A program made the position numbers and the translations under genes. A stretch of 36,292 nt of DNA, taken from Betaproteobacteria bacterium (GTDB taxonomy: Bacteria > Bdellovibrionota_B > Oligoflexia > Silvanigrellales > Silvanigrellaceae). The stretch covers positions 1 to 36,292 of the forward strand of contig VGHE01000018.1 in assembly GCA_016868315.1 (NCBI GenBank), read 5' to 3'. Shown here one piece after another: positions 23,497 to 31,782 of the stretch; positions within the stretch are counted from its first letter, which is position 1; each line of letters begins with the position of its first letter. The notes under the pieces were generated by a model, which saw only the letters and a list, made by a program, of their open reading frames with translations, was not told the origin of the DNA and did no database searches.

Positions 23497-24666
23497 TCAG
23501 CGTTCCGAAACTGTTGTGGAGCGGCTTGCATCTTCCAACCAACGGCTCAGTGCTGCACGGCGCTGATAGAGCGCAATCTCCAAGCCCGAGTGGATAGCCT
23601 TGTTTTTGTTTTGCTCAGCCCAAGCAGGGTTTGCATAGACTTCTTTTAGCCGTGCAATAAAGGAATCACAGTTGGCCACAGCGAGGCGCAAAGTTTCTTG
23701 TGCTTTTAAAGCGTTTTCTTTTTCGCCAGAAAGGTACCCACGCGCTGCACCATTCTCCACGCTTTCCTCGAACCACCACCTTTCAATTTCAGTGCGCAAG
23801 CTCAGCTCAGCCAGCGAGGCATTCAACCTGAGCACAAGTTCATCGGCCTTCTGACCTGATGCTTGTGCCAGCTGAGCAGCAAACTTCTTTTGGAAACCCG
23901 AGGTCAGCGAGCCCAGAATGCGAGAACGCTTGAGCTGTAGTTCAGAAATCAGCGCGCGCGCTTTTTCGAGATTATTGAGAACCTTCACGCCCACATCGAG
24001 AAGTGTTGTGTGCTTTTCAATGAGGTGTGGCGCACATTGTTTGGCACTTTCGAGCCCACGCCTGGCAGATGCACCGGCACGCTGGAGGCGCTGCATTGTT
24101 GCGCTGACATCAGCAAGAAAAAGCATTTCTTCATTGGCTTGAGTTCGGAATTCATTTCTGAGGTTTACGGTGAGCTCGGAGGCTTTTTCAATGATGCGGG
24201 AAACCTCTTCGTTTTCGCCTGCTCGTGCAAGATCGGGATTACCCATGAGGAGCAGACCCTGCTTGGAAAAATCATTGAGTGTATCGAAGAAAGCAGCATG
24301 CTTTTTCACAAGGTCACGGGTGCGATTGGCCACGGATGCCACGCTGCTGCGGTCGCTGAGAGAATCAATTTGCTGCGAGAGTGCCTTCAAACCAGAATAT
24401 ACATTTCCCAAGCAGCGGTTAATTTCTTGCGTTTCTGTAATGGACTTGAGGGTGGTGTCGGTTTCGCCCTTGATATTTTCGATTTCAGCTTTGACCTTCT
24501 CGATGCGAGCAGCCGCAGATGCAGGAGCATCCGATGTGTTTGAGGGTGCTGCAGAGGCAGAGGTGTTGGCATATGCGCCGTGTGAATTCAAAAGTGGAAG
24601 AGTAGAAGTGAACGATGCAGAGGCAAGAAGGGTAGAGAGGCTAACAAGGCGAACATGTCTTTTCAT
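23497..24666 (-). CDS. Secreted coiled-coil protein, first gene of the toxin operon
   Basis: The 389-residue protein has a signal peptide (about 1-33, cleavage near AYA), then an Ala/Ser-rich linker. The rest is almost entirely helical with heptad patterns (IEKVKAEIENIKGETDTTLK and onward). There are only a few Cys. It lies 11 bp upstream of the toxin-like gene and is the first gene after a minus-strand sigma-54 promoter. A role as periplasmic partner, chaperone or delivery component of the toxin is plausible but has no direct support. GGAG precedes the ATG. Confidence 0.65.
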   Translation of the reverse strand: MKRHVRLVSLSTLLASASFTSTLPLLNSHGAYANTSASAAPSNTSDAPASAAARIEKVKAEIENIKGETDTTLKSITETQEINRCLGNVYSGLKALSQQIDSLSDRSSVASVANRTRDLVKKHAAFFDTLNDFSKQGLLLMGNPDLARAGENEEVSRIIEKASELTVNLRNEFRTQANEEMLFLADVSATMQRLQRAGASARRGLESAKQCAPHLIEKHTTLLDVGVKVLNNLEKARALISELQLKRSRILGSLTSGFQKKFAAQLAQASGQKADELVLRLNASLAELSLRTEIERWWFEESVENGAARGYLSGEKENALKAQETLRLAVANCDSFIARLKEVYANPAWAEQNKNKAIHSGLEIALYQRRAALSRWLEDASRSTTVSER

Positions 24667-24709
24667 GAGCGGGCTCCAGTGAGAGGGTTTTCACAATCTG
24701 CAGCCCCTT

Positions 24710-24727
24710 TTGCAGGAACCGTGCCAG
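24710..24727 (-). promoter_or_regulatory. Sigma-54 promoter of the toxin operon
   Basis: On the minus strand CTCTGGCACGGTTCCTGCA has GG and GC separated by exactly 10 bases and a full TGGCACG -24 box, with TGCA at -12. The ATG at 24666 is 46 bases downstream. It is divergent from a second sigma-54 promoter at 24877. Confidence 0.72.
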
Positions 24728-24788
24728 AGAGTTTCCCCTTTGATTTCCGCTCCGCACCCTGTTTGAAAGATGAGTCCCAGCCAAGCTG

Positions 24789-24844
24789 TGGCCGGAAATC
24801 AGCCAGGCTCTGCCTGAAAATGGTCGGATTCTGACTGGATTTCG
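24789..24844. promoter_or_regulatory. Candidate shared activator sites between two sigma-54 promoters
   Basis: TGGCCGGAAATCAGCCA (24789-24805) resembles TGGCTGAAATCCAGCCA upstream of the RiPP-like cluster, matching at 13 of 17 positions by hand count. CTGGATTTCG (24835-24844) is the exact reverse complement of CGAAATCCAG found at 2971-2980. Both lie between the divergent sigma-54 promoters. Binding by one enhancer-binding protein is inferred. Confidence 0.45.
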
Positions 24845-24876
24845 ATCACCCCCTACAAAATCACCCGCGTTTTTGA

Positions 24877-24894
24877 TTGGCATAGAACGTGCAT
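24877..24894 (+). promoter_or_regulatory. Sigma-54 promoter of the Cys-repeat lipoprotein gene
   Basis: TTGGCATAGAACGTGCAT has GG (24879-24880) and GC (24891-24892) separated by 10 bases, with a good TTGGCA -24 box and TGCAT at -12. The ATG is 60 bases downstream, a spacing very like that at 3109-3178. Confidence 0.68.
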
Positions 24895-24951
24895 TGCGTG
24901 GGCTCACACAGCCGTCTTGGCCCCCGCAACTCTCTCGCAAGGAACCTCGCC

Positions 24952-26217
24952 ATGTTTCTGAACCATACCCCCTCCGCAACCATTGCCCTCCTCACTTCCC
25001 TCGCAAGCACACTCTTCCTCGCGGGCTGCGGTGGCCGTGGCGAGAATCATCTCGCTCAACCTCAACCGAAGCCCGAAACTCAAGTTGAAAATGATTCCCA
25101 CACACCGGAAAAGAAGAGAAAAACAACAGTCAGTGCGCGTTCGCTGCGTCGTTTGAGCTCCACTGAAATCGAGGCTATCAAACCCATTGAAAAAAAGGCC
25201 GGACGCTTCGCTGAGTGCGGCGTTGAAGAATATCAGGAACGTGCCGATGTTCTCTGTGGCGTGCAGAGTTACCACCTGCGCAGCAGTTCCGCGTGTGCAC
25301 CTATCATCAAGGAAGACTCTCAGTTTGGTGCGGCCGAGTTCCGCATGGGAACAGGCGAGGCCTGCGGGGTGGCTGAATACTTCTCCAAACCCGATGAAGC
25401 CTGCGGTGTAGATAAAGAAGAATTTTGGTCGGAATGGGATGCACGTTGCCCTGCAGGATACGCCGGGGGCTCTCTGTTCACGGCGCTCTCCAACACCGAA
25501 ACACGTATCCACCGCGTCTCATGGACGGACGTTCGTGTGCAAACGCGTCACCGCTGCCTCAAATCCACACCCAAAACCTGCGCTCTGCCACAATTCGGTG
25601 TGAAGCAATTCAACAGCTGCCGCAACTCCACATTCGGAGTTGAACGCTATAACACCGGTATTGTTGGCTTCGAAGCGTGCCGCAGCGAGAGCCATGGGGT
25701 GGAGAGCTACAACTCGTGCCGCCATGAGACATTCGGTGTCGAAAAGTATAAATCTTGCAAACTCTACATGACCCAACCCGAACTCGATGGCTATCTCAGA
25801 GCACAGAGCGATGTGCTTCCGGCTCTCAGCAGTTCGATGATCGACTCCGCAGCCATCTTTTATTCAAATGCTGGCAAGCAAAAGGCGCTCGCATGTCTTG
25901 TGAAAGAGATTGTCGAAAATCCGCAACATCAAGAGCTCGCCGACGATCTCAAAAACCGCTACTTCATTCTAACCGACAGGTTTTGGTCAGAAGCAGAAAC
26001 GCAAGAATGTGCGCGCGGGTTTGTTGAAATCGACAATGCCGAATGCGCCGACAACGACGTGGGTATCACCTGCACAGCTCTCCGTTCATTTCGGAGCGTG
26101 CGCAACGCACTGCTCACCACGCGCAAGAACCTGACCCTGCTGAGCCAGGAGGCGCGCGAGCGTGGCAACGCTGCGGCCGCCGAGGCAGTCAGCAACTTGC
26201 TTAAGGCTGCGCGATAA
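24952..26217 (+). CDS. Cysteine-rich repeat lipoprotein, unknown function
   Basis: The 421-residue protein has lipobox FLAGC (Cys26), a basic/Pro linker, then a Cys-rich region (about 88-270). A motif of the form [FHC]-G-V-x-x-[YF] followed by Cys recurs about nine times. The clearest copies are FGVKQFNSCRN (216), FGVERYNTG (228), HGVESYNSCRH (248) and FGVEKYKSC (261), with steps of about 13 to 20 residues. The C-terminal 140 residues are helical. The many Cys point to a disulfide-stabilised periplasmic or surface protein. I recognise no named family. AAGGAA before the ATG fixes the start. It has its own sigma-54 promoter, divergent from the toxin operon. Confidence 0.72.
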   Translation: MFLNHTPSATIALLTSLASTLFLAGCGGRGENHLAQPQPKPETQVENDSHTPEKKRKTTVSARSLRRLSSTEIEAIKPIEKKAGRFAECGVEEYQERADVLCGVQSYHLRSSSACAPIIKEDSQFGAAEFRMGTGEACGVAEYFSKPDEACGVDKEEFWSEWDARCPAGYAGGSLFTALSNTETRIHRVSWTDVRVQTRHRCLKSTPKTCALPQFGVKQFNSCRNSTFGVERYNTGIVGFEACRSESHGVESYNSCRHETFGVEKYKSCKLYMTQPELDGYLRAQSDVLPALSSSMIDSAAIFYSNAGKQKALACLVKEIVENPQHQELADDLKNRYFILTDRFWSEAETQECARGFVEIDNAECADNDVGITCTALRSFRSVRNALLTTRKNLTLLSQEARERGNAAAAEAVSNLLKAAR

Positions 26218-26250
26218 GGCGAGATAACACCCCGACCTCACTGGCTTTAG

Positions 26251-26293
26251 ATGCATCCATCGCCCCCCTTATGAGGCGCGTGGATGCATTTTT
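26251..26293 (+). terminator. Rho-independent terminator after the Cys-repeat gene
   Basis: ATGCATCCA (26251-26259) pairs perfectly with TGGATGCAT (26281-26289), with an inner CGCC/GGCG pairing, followed by a T5 run. It ends the gene that stops at 26217 and separates it from the ATPase gene. Confidence 0.85.
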
Positions 26294-26301
26294 AATGTCA
26301 T

Positions 26302-26330
26302 CCTGTAAATTTGCATTGCAAATTTACAGG
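26302..26330. promoter_or_regulatory. Perfect 29-bp palindrome, likely operator of the DUF4143 ATPase gene
   Basis: CCTGTAAATTTGCA is followed by one T and then its exact reverse complement, giving 14+1+14 bp. A plausible sigma-70 promoter overlaps it: TTGCAA (26316-26321) inside the palindrome, 16 bp, then TAAAAT (26338-26343). A protein bound here would block RNA polymerase. There is no T tract, so it is not a terminator. Confidence 0.6.
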
Positions 26331-26373
26331 AAAATGATAAAATTTCATAAACACAACACTTTCGGTGCTTTAC

Positions 26374-27564
26374 ATGTTCAAACCGCGCGTTTTAGAGCTC
26401 CCCAATAGTTCATTCTTCCTGTTTGGACCCAGAAACACGGGAAAAAGCACCTGGCTTAAAAACACGCTTCCGAAGAATTCTCTCATCATCGACCTTCTCT
26501 CGCACAACAATTTCCTGGAACTCTCGCGCAACCCATCGCTCCTCGAAGCACGCATTCCGCAACAAACAAAACCTGACTGGATTTGGATTGATGAAGTTCA
26601 GCGCATTCCCGAGCTACTCAATGAAGTTCACCGACTGATCGAAGAAAAGGGCTACCGGTTTGCGCTAAGCGGATCCTCTGCGCGAAAGCTCCGACGCGGT
26701 GGAGCAAATCTCCTTGCAGGGCGCGCTCAAAGTAGACGCATGGAAGGGTTTTCTTACAGAGAACTCGGAGACTCATTTGAAATCAGCAAAGCGATTCAAT
26801 GGGGCTGCCTGCCATTTTTGTGGACGCAAACAGAGGACAAAAAAATTCCACCAGAGGAATTTTTGAGCTCATACCTGAACACTTATATCAAGGAAGAAAT
26901 TCGTGAGGAGGGACTCGTTCGCAGGCTCGAACCGTTTCTGAGATTCCTGGAAATCGCCGGCCTGCTCAACGGACAAATCATCAATGCTAATGCTATTGCT
27001 CGAGAAGCCTCTATTCCACGCAGCAGTGTCGACAGCTACTTCTCGATTCTTGAAGACACACTGATGGGAAATTTCCTCCCGGCATACGCGCCCGGGGCTC
27101 AGGTCAGAGAAGTGTCTCATCCGAAATTTTACTGGTTTGACAACGGTGTGGCTCGAGTTGCAGCTGGCCTGCACCGCCAGAATCTGGACAATATCACTCA
27201 AGGGACTCTGCTCGAGACCCTCATTTTCCATGAACTCCGCGTTTACATGGAAGCGAAGCGAAAAGAGTGGCCCATCCGCTATTACGCCGTCCCTTCCGGG
27301 GGTGAAATCGATTTCGTCGTTGAAACGAGCCGAAAGACACTCAATTCACCGCCTGAGGTTGCATTGATCGAGGTCAAGCTTGCTCAAAAGTGGAAACGCG
27401 AGTGGGAAAAGCCATCGCGTACGCTCGCGTCAAGTCAAAAAATCAGGGTCACAAAAATGATTGGAATCTATTTGGGCGAAAACGAACTTCAATTCGAAAA
27501 TTTCAGGGTGCTGCCCTTCCAGAAATTCAGTGAAGAACTTTGGAACTCCCAGCTTCTGGGATGA
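26374..27564 (+). CDS. AAA ATPase with C-terminal DUF4143 domain
   Basis: The product (396 residues from the ATG) starts with an AAA_14-type domain: Walker A FGPRNTGKST, Walker B WIWIDEVQRIP and the sensor region FALSGSSARKLRRGGANLLAGR. A winged-helix-like linker and the DUF4143 domain follow, ending in a restriction-nuclease-like pattern (GGEIDFVVE, then ALIEVKLA). The family is widespread and patchily distributed and is often found in defence or mobile neighbourhoods; its biochemical role is unsettled. A GTG three codons earlier is an alternative start; neither has a strong ribosome site. A perfect palindrome overlaps the promoter, suggesting tight, possibly auto-, repression. Confidence 0.85.
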   Translation: MFKPRVLELPNSSFFLFGPRNTGKSTWLKNTLPKNSLIIDLLSHNNFLELSRNPSLLEARIPQQTKPDWIWIDEVQRIPELLNEVHRLIEEKGYRFALSGSSARKLRRGGANLLAGRAQSRRMEGFSYRELGDSFEISKAIQWGCLPFLWTQTEDKKIPPEEFLSSYLNTYIKEEIREEGLVRRLEPFLRFLEIAGLLNGQIINANAIAREASIPRSSVDSYFSILEDTLMGNFLPAYAPGAQVREVSHPKFYWFDNGVARVAAGLHRQNLDNITQGTLLETLIFHELRVYMEAKRKEWPIRYYAVPSGGEIDFVVETSRKTLNSPPEVALIEVKLAQKWKREWEKPSRTLASSQKIRVTKMIGIYLGENELQFENFRVLPFQKFSEELWNSQLLG

Positions 27565-27626
27565 TACTTTTGCTTTAGATTCAAGGCTTCTCTGACACTT
27601 TCAGACATTCGAATGATTCAAAACTA

Positions 27627-28619
27627 TCAACTTTTCTTTTGCGCAGCCTGAACCAGGGCGAGCTGGAGCTTCCAGTCGGGCAATTGGATGCCGAAGGTCG
27701 CCAAACACTTTTCATTTGAAAGTACAGAATTCGCAGGCCGCTTCGCAGGTGTTGGGAAATCTGCAGTTGTGATGCGCGTTACCGTTTTGCATTTATGCTC
27801 AGCTGCGCGCGGATCGGTGGCCACAATCTCGCGTGCGAATTCATACCACGAGCACGCACCGGCGGCGCTCATATGATAAATGCCACTGCGTTCGCGCACG
27901 AAATCAACCAACGCTGTTTTCACAGCAGCTCCTGTCGTTCCTGTCGCTCCTGCAAGGCCAGCGCCTCCAGCGACCCCAGCGACCCCAGCTCCTGCCTGCG
28001 GCACGCTTGCAGCACGCAGCCCCTGCGCAACAATCTGCGAGGTCGCAAGCGCAATCATGTAGCTCCAAGTGGGTGAGCCCATCTGGTCGCCCACCACCCG
28101 CAACTCCTCGCGTTCGCGCGCCAGGCGGTTCATGGTCTTGTAAAAATTCGCACCGAAGTGGCCATAAACCCAGGCTGTTCTGAAAATAAAATGCGCACAT
28201 CCGGAGGCTCGAATAGCCTCCTCGCCGTCAAGCTTGGTGCGCGCATACACGCCTTGCGGCCCCGTGGAGTCGGTCTCAAGCCAGGGACGAGTACCGCTGC
28301 CATCGAAGACATAATCCGTGGAGTAGTGAATCAGTGGGATGTTGCCAGATTTTGCCAACTCAGCGAGCAACGCCACCGCGTCCACATTCAAGGCCTGAGC
28401 CGCAGCGGGCTCGCTTTCAGCTTTGTCGACCGCGGTATAGGCCGAGGCATTGATAATCAGATCTGGCCGAAAATCCTGAACAAGTGCGCGCACCTTGGCA
28501 GGTTGAGTGGCATCGGCGAGCTCGCGGCCGGCACACAACACCTCTCCCAATGTTGGCAGAGTCAAAGCCAATTCGCTTGCCACCTGACCATTGCGCCCCA
28601 CCACCAGTATCCGGCTCAT
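27627..28619 (-). CDS. rfbD: dTDP-4-dehydrorhamnose reductase
   Basis: RfbD makes dTDP-L-rhamnose using NAD(P)H in the last step of the pathway. The 330-residue product has the Rossmann start ILVVGRNGQVASEL, NASAYTAVDKAE, STDYVFDG, the catalytic YARTK and FRTAWVYG. It is about 35 residues longer than usual. The excess includes a Gly/Ala/Thr/Val insertion (from about residue 215, for example GAGVAGVAGGAGLAGATGTT) in a surface loop. The ATG at 28619 has GGAGG eight bases upstream and is preferred over the GTG at 28625. It is divergent from rfbB with 75 bp between starts. Confidence 0.92.
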   Translation of the reverse strand: MSRILVVGRNGQVASELALTLPTLGEVLCAGRELADATQPAKVRALVQDFRPDLIINASAYTAVDKAESEPAAAQALNVDAVALLAELAKSGNIPLIHYSTDYVFDGSGTRPWLETDSTGPQGVYARTKLDGEEAIRASGCAHFIFRTAWVYGHFGANFYKTMNRLAREREELRVVGDQMGSPTWSYMIALATSQIVAQGLRAASVPQAGAGVAGVAGGAGLAGATGTTGAAVKTALVDFVRERSGIYHMSAAGACSWYEFAREIVATDPRAAEHKCKTVTRITTADFPTPAKRPANSVLSNEKCLATFGIQLPDWKLQLALVQAAQKKS

Positions 28620-28694
28620 TCTCACTGCCTCCCCAAATTTGGCTCAAACTTTGCCATGTGGTAGTGGAACTGTCACTTTTTGTGGGGAATTCAC

Positions 28695-29741
28695 ATGAAC
28701 AAGACTATTCTCGTGACCGGCGGAGCAGGATTCATTGGTTCAGCGGTTGTGCGCCATCTCATGGCCAACACAAGCTACAACATTGTCAACGTCGACAAGC
28801 TCACCTACGCCGCATCGCCCGAATCAGTAGGCCCCGCAGCACAAAGTTCGCGCTACACACTTCTTCAAACGGACATCTGCGATCTCGCTGCACTGCGCAA
28901 AGCTTTCTCCACCCACCGCCCCGCTGCGGTCATGCATCTCGCTGCAGAAAGCCACGTGGATCGCTCCATTTCAGGCCCAGGTGCGTTCGTGCAAAGCAAT
29001 ATTGTGGGCACCTACAACATGCTCGAAGCGGCGCGCGAGTATTGGAATGCTTTGTCCGAAGGCGACAAAAAGGCATTCCGCTTCCATCACATTTCCACCG
29101 ACGAAGTCTTTGGTACCCTCGGTGATACAGGCTTCTTCACTGAAACCTCGCCCTACCAGCCGAATTCTCCCTACTCCGCAAGCAAGGCGTCCTCCGATCA
29201 CCTGGTACGCGCGTGGCACGAAACCTTCGGATTGCCCGTGCTCGTCACCAACTGCTCCAACAACTACGGTCCTTGGCAGGCACCCGAGAAGCTCATTCCG
29301 GTGGTGATTCTCGCATGCCTCAATGGCAAACCCATCCCAGTGTATGGCGAGGGCAAGAACGTACGTGATTGGCTTTTTGTCGACGACCACGCACGTGCAC
29401 TTGTTACGGTCGTTGAGAAAGCAACGCCAGGCAGCACTTGGAATATTGGATGCCACAACGATGTGCCCAACCTCACCATCATCCGTAAAATCTGCGCACT
29501 GATGGACGAACTTTCACCCAACAAAGCGAAATTGAAAAAGCACGAAGACCTTATTTCTTTTGTGAAAGATCGCCCCGGACACGACTTCCGCTATGCGATT
29601 GATCCCAAGAAAATCGAAACTGAGCTTGGCTGGAAACCACTTGCCGATTTCGACACGCATCTGCGCACAACGGTCAAGTGGTATTTGGAGAATCAGGCGT
29701 GGTGCGAAACTGCACTGGCACGCATTAAGGCAGCTCACTGA
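28695..29741 (+). CDS. rfbB: dTDP-glucose 4,6-dehydratase
   Basis: RfbB converts dTDP-glucose to dTDP-4-keto-6-deoxyglucose, bound to NAD. The 348-residue protein has [30 protein letters not shown], the catalytic STDEVFG with its Asp-Glu pair, [14 protein letters not shown] with the YxxxK motif, and [10 protein letters not shown]. Length and motifs are normal. GGGGA seven bases upstream supports the ATG at 28695. It is followed directly by a strong terminator, so it is transcribed alone, divergent from rfbD. With rfbC elsewhere in the window, three of the four rhamnose-nucleotide genes are accounted for. Confidence 0.95.
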   Translation: MNKTILVTGGAGFIGSAVVRHLMANTSYNIVNVDKLTYAASPESVGPAAQSSRYTLLQTDICDLAALRKAFSTHRPAAVMHLAAESHVDRSISGPGAFVQSNIVGTYNMLEAAREYWNALSEGDKKAFRFHHISTDEVFGTLGDTGFFTETSPYQPNSPYSASKASSDHLVRAWHETFGLPVLVTNCSNNYGPWQAPEKLIPVVILACLNGKPIPVYGEGKNVRDWLFVDDHARALVTVVEKATPGSTWNIGCHNDVPNLTIIRKICALMDELSPNKAKLKKHEDLISFVKDRPGHDFRYAIDPKKIETELGWKPLADFDTHLRTTVKWYLENQAWCETALARIKAAH

Positions 29742-29755
29742 AGCTGCTTTTTTTT
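29730..29755 (+). terminator. Rho-independent terminator of rfbB
   Basis: GCAGCT (29730-29735) pairs with AGCTGC (29742-29747), followed by T8. The stem begins inside the last codons of rfbB, so the stop codon lies in the loop. Confidence 0.85.
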
Positions 29756-29860
29756 GCTCTGGGGAGAACTCTTTTTCTGCAGCGCATGAACAGCGGCCGT
29801 AAAAACTCTACTTCCAGCGTGCATCAGCAGCGGTCTGGAGAATACTCGTTCTGCTGAAAA

Positions 29861-30064
29861 TCATTTCTGGCGAAAAAACCAAAGCAGGAAGCTCAGGATC
29901 AGGCTCAACAGCAGGCTGGTGGCGAGTGGAAAGTAGAACGTTACATTGCCTTTTTTGAACTCAAAATCGCCTGGCAACGATCCCAAACCAAGGCTGCTGC
30001 GCCAGTGCCAAAGAAGCCCGATTAAAAACAGAGCTCCTCCTAAAATCATAAGCATCTTTCCCAT
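29861..30064 (-). CDS. DUF2905 small membrane protein
   Basis: The 67-residue protein has two transmembrane helices (about 3-20 and 44-64) joined by a loop with SLGLGSLPGDFEFKKGNVTF, the hallmark of DUF2905. The family is short, conserved in many bacteria and of unknown function. GGGAG five bases before the ATG at 30064 makes this start better than a TTG four codons earlier. It stands alone on the minus strand. Confidence 0.85.
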   Translation of the reverse strand: MGKMLMILGGALFLIGLLWHWRSSLGLGSLPGDFEFKKGNVTFYFPLATSLLLSLILSFLLWFFRQK

Positions 30065-30230
30065 GACATCTCCCAAGATACTTTAAAATCGCGCCTCATC
30101 CTCTTCAGCCCACGCTCTATCGAAACGATCAATTTCGTATTTTAAAAGTCCCACTCTTTTAAGCGCGCATCACATAATTGCGATACGAGCACCAATTTTC
30201 AATCAAAGAAAATGAAAATAGAAATAGAAA

Positions 30231-31655
30231 TTGGAAATCCAAACAATCAACGCACGCAGCTCACCGCCGGAGGGCGTTGCTGTGTCGACCGACGGAGCCG
30301 AAACGTTTTCGTTTGTGAAGGGTCAAGATGGCCGTCCGGCGCCCATTGCCAAGCGCATAACCACAGACGCGCGGCGCATTGGCATCGCTACAACCAACAA
30401 CGGCCTTTTGTTGAGTAAAGATGAAGGAAAGACCTGGAAGGTCGTGACGACTGCCTACGGCCTACCCTCAAATTCAATCGAACAGATAGCCCTCTCTGGA
30501 GATAAAGTTTTTGCTGCCACAAGCAACATCTTGGGAATTTCGAGGGATTTTGGCGACACTTGGCAGAATGTTTCGCTGGCAGAGAAATTGCCAAGTGCAT
30601 CCATTGGCGGAGTGCATTTCCCTTTGGGGATGATTGTTGTGTCCTTCACTCGGCTTGAGAACGTGAACGGCAGCAACTACATCAATTCGTATTCAGCAAT
30701 TTCAACCGACGAAGGACGAACTTTCACCGAGGTTCCCGGAGGATTCGGGGGTGCAACCCGATGGCAGAATGAAGTTTATTTCATCGGGAAGGGTGGAATT
30801 TATAAGATATCCCCGGATTTGAAGAAAGTGAGTTTGGTTGAGAGCTTTCCATCGGAACTCACGGGAATAAGCAGTTCGGAAAGTGGTCTTTATGCTTCCT
30901 CATTCGGTGGTCTTTTTGGCCTGGGAAATTCCATTCCGGTAACGACTGACGCGTCGCCTGGTGTGATTCAAAAGCCGCTTAGCATAACACTCACGGAATG
31001 CGGCGAAACTTGCCCCAATGACAGCCCGAACTCATCCGTAGGAAATTCAGATACAACAGGAACATCCTCGGGCAGCACCACGCCCACGGTGAGGGTTTCC
31101 GGATGTGAATTTAATTTTCGCACAAGCAAGTGTGATTTCATTGTTACCTGGACGAACGCCCCTGCCAGCAGTTGTCTTTGGGTCGATATTCCACCCAATT
31201 CCGCGCGGATTTTTGAGTGCGCCACGCCCTCACAGCCTACGTCTGGTCGTGCTGTAGTTGGCTGGCTCACTCCGGGAACGGCATCGAGCTTCTTCCTGGC
31301 ACGTGAGGTTGCTCCGAAGCAATTCGGTACAAAAATGGCGGCATTCAGAATAGAAATGCGAACAGAGCTGGTTGTTTCGCGCTGCCATGCCTTTGCTGAA
31401 AGCAATTGTACGGCAAAGATCGCGTGGAAAAATGCACCGGTGAATTCGTGCCTTTGGGGAATTAATCCTGAGACTGAGCAGGTGTTTCTCGCTGCCTGTG
31501 CAACAACCAACCCCACGGCGCACAGTTTCAACGCACCTTGGATCAAATACGGCGTTCGGAATAAATTTTTTCTTGCCGTCCAATCAGAAGATCCTAATAT
31601 TCCGCGAGCTGAGCGTTCCATTGAGGCCGAGAGCGCTGTTGAAGCTCGCCCATAG
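30231..31655 (+). pseudogene. BNR/Asp-box beta-propeller protein, probably 5'-truncated
   Basis: The open frame (474 codons) follows a stop at 30225-30227 and has only TTG or GTG as early start codons, no ribosome site and no signal peptide, although its content is of a secreted type. Four Asp-box (S-x-D-x-G-x-T-[WF]) motifs occur at about 19-26, 62-69, 104-111 and 159-165, indicating a beta-propeller. After a Ser/Thr-rich linker come two Cys-containing repeats of about 95 residues (TWTNAPASSCLWVDI and AWKNAPVNSCLWGIN). The first propeller blades and export signal seem to be missing. It may be a remnant, or expressed from TTG as a cytoplasmic protein. Confidence 0.55.
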
Positions 31656-31696
31656 AGAGGTGCAAAATCTCAAAGAGAAACGCACCGAGCCACACA

Positions 31697-31725
31697 TTGA
31701 CCTCACGCACCACCACGCCTAAGAT
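31697..31725 (+). promoter_or_regulatory. Sigma-70 promoter of the LTA-synthase-like gene
   Basis: TTGACC (31697-31702), a 17-bp spacer and TAAGAT (31720-31725) match the housekeeping consensus at five and five of six positions respectively. The gene start is 58 bases downstream of the -10 box. Confidence 0.6.
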
Positions 31726-31782
31726 ACGCATCCTAGAATCTCTAATTCCTTTTCATTCATCGAATCTGCTGCTGACATTGGA

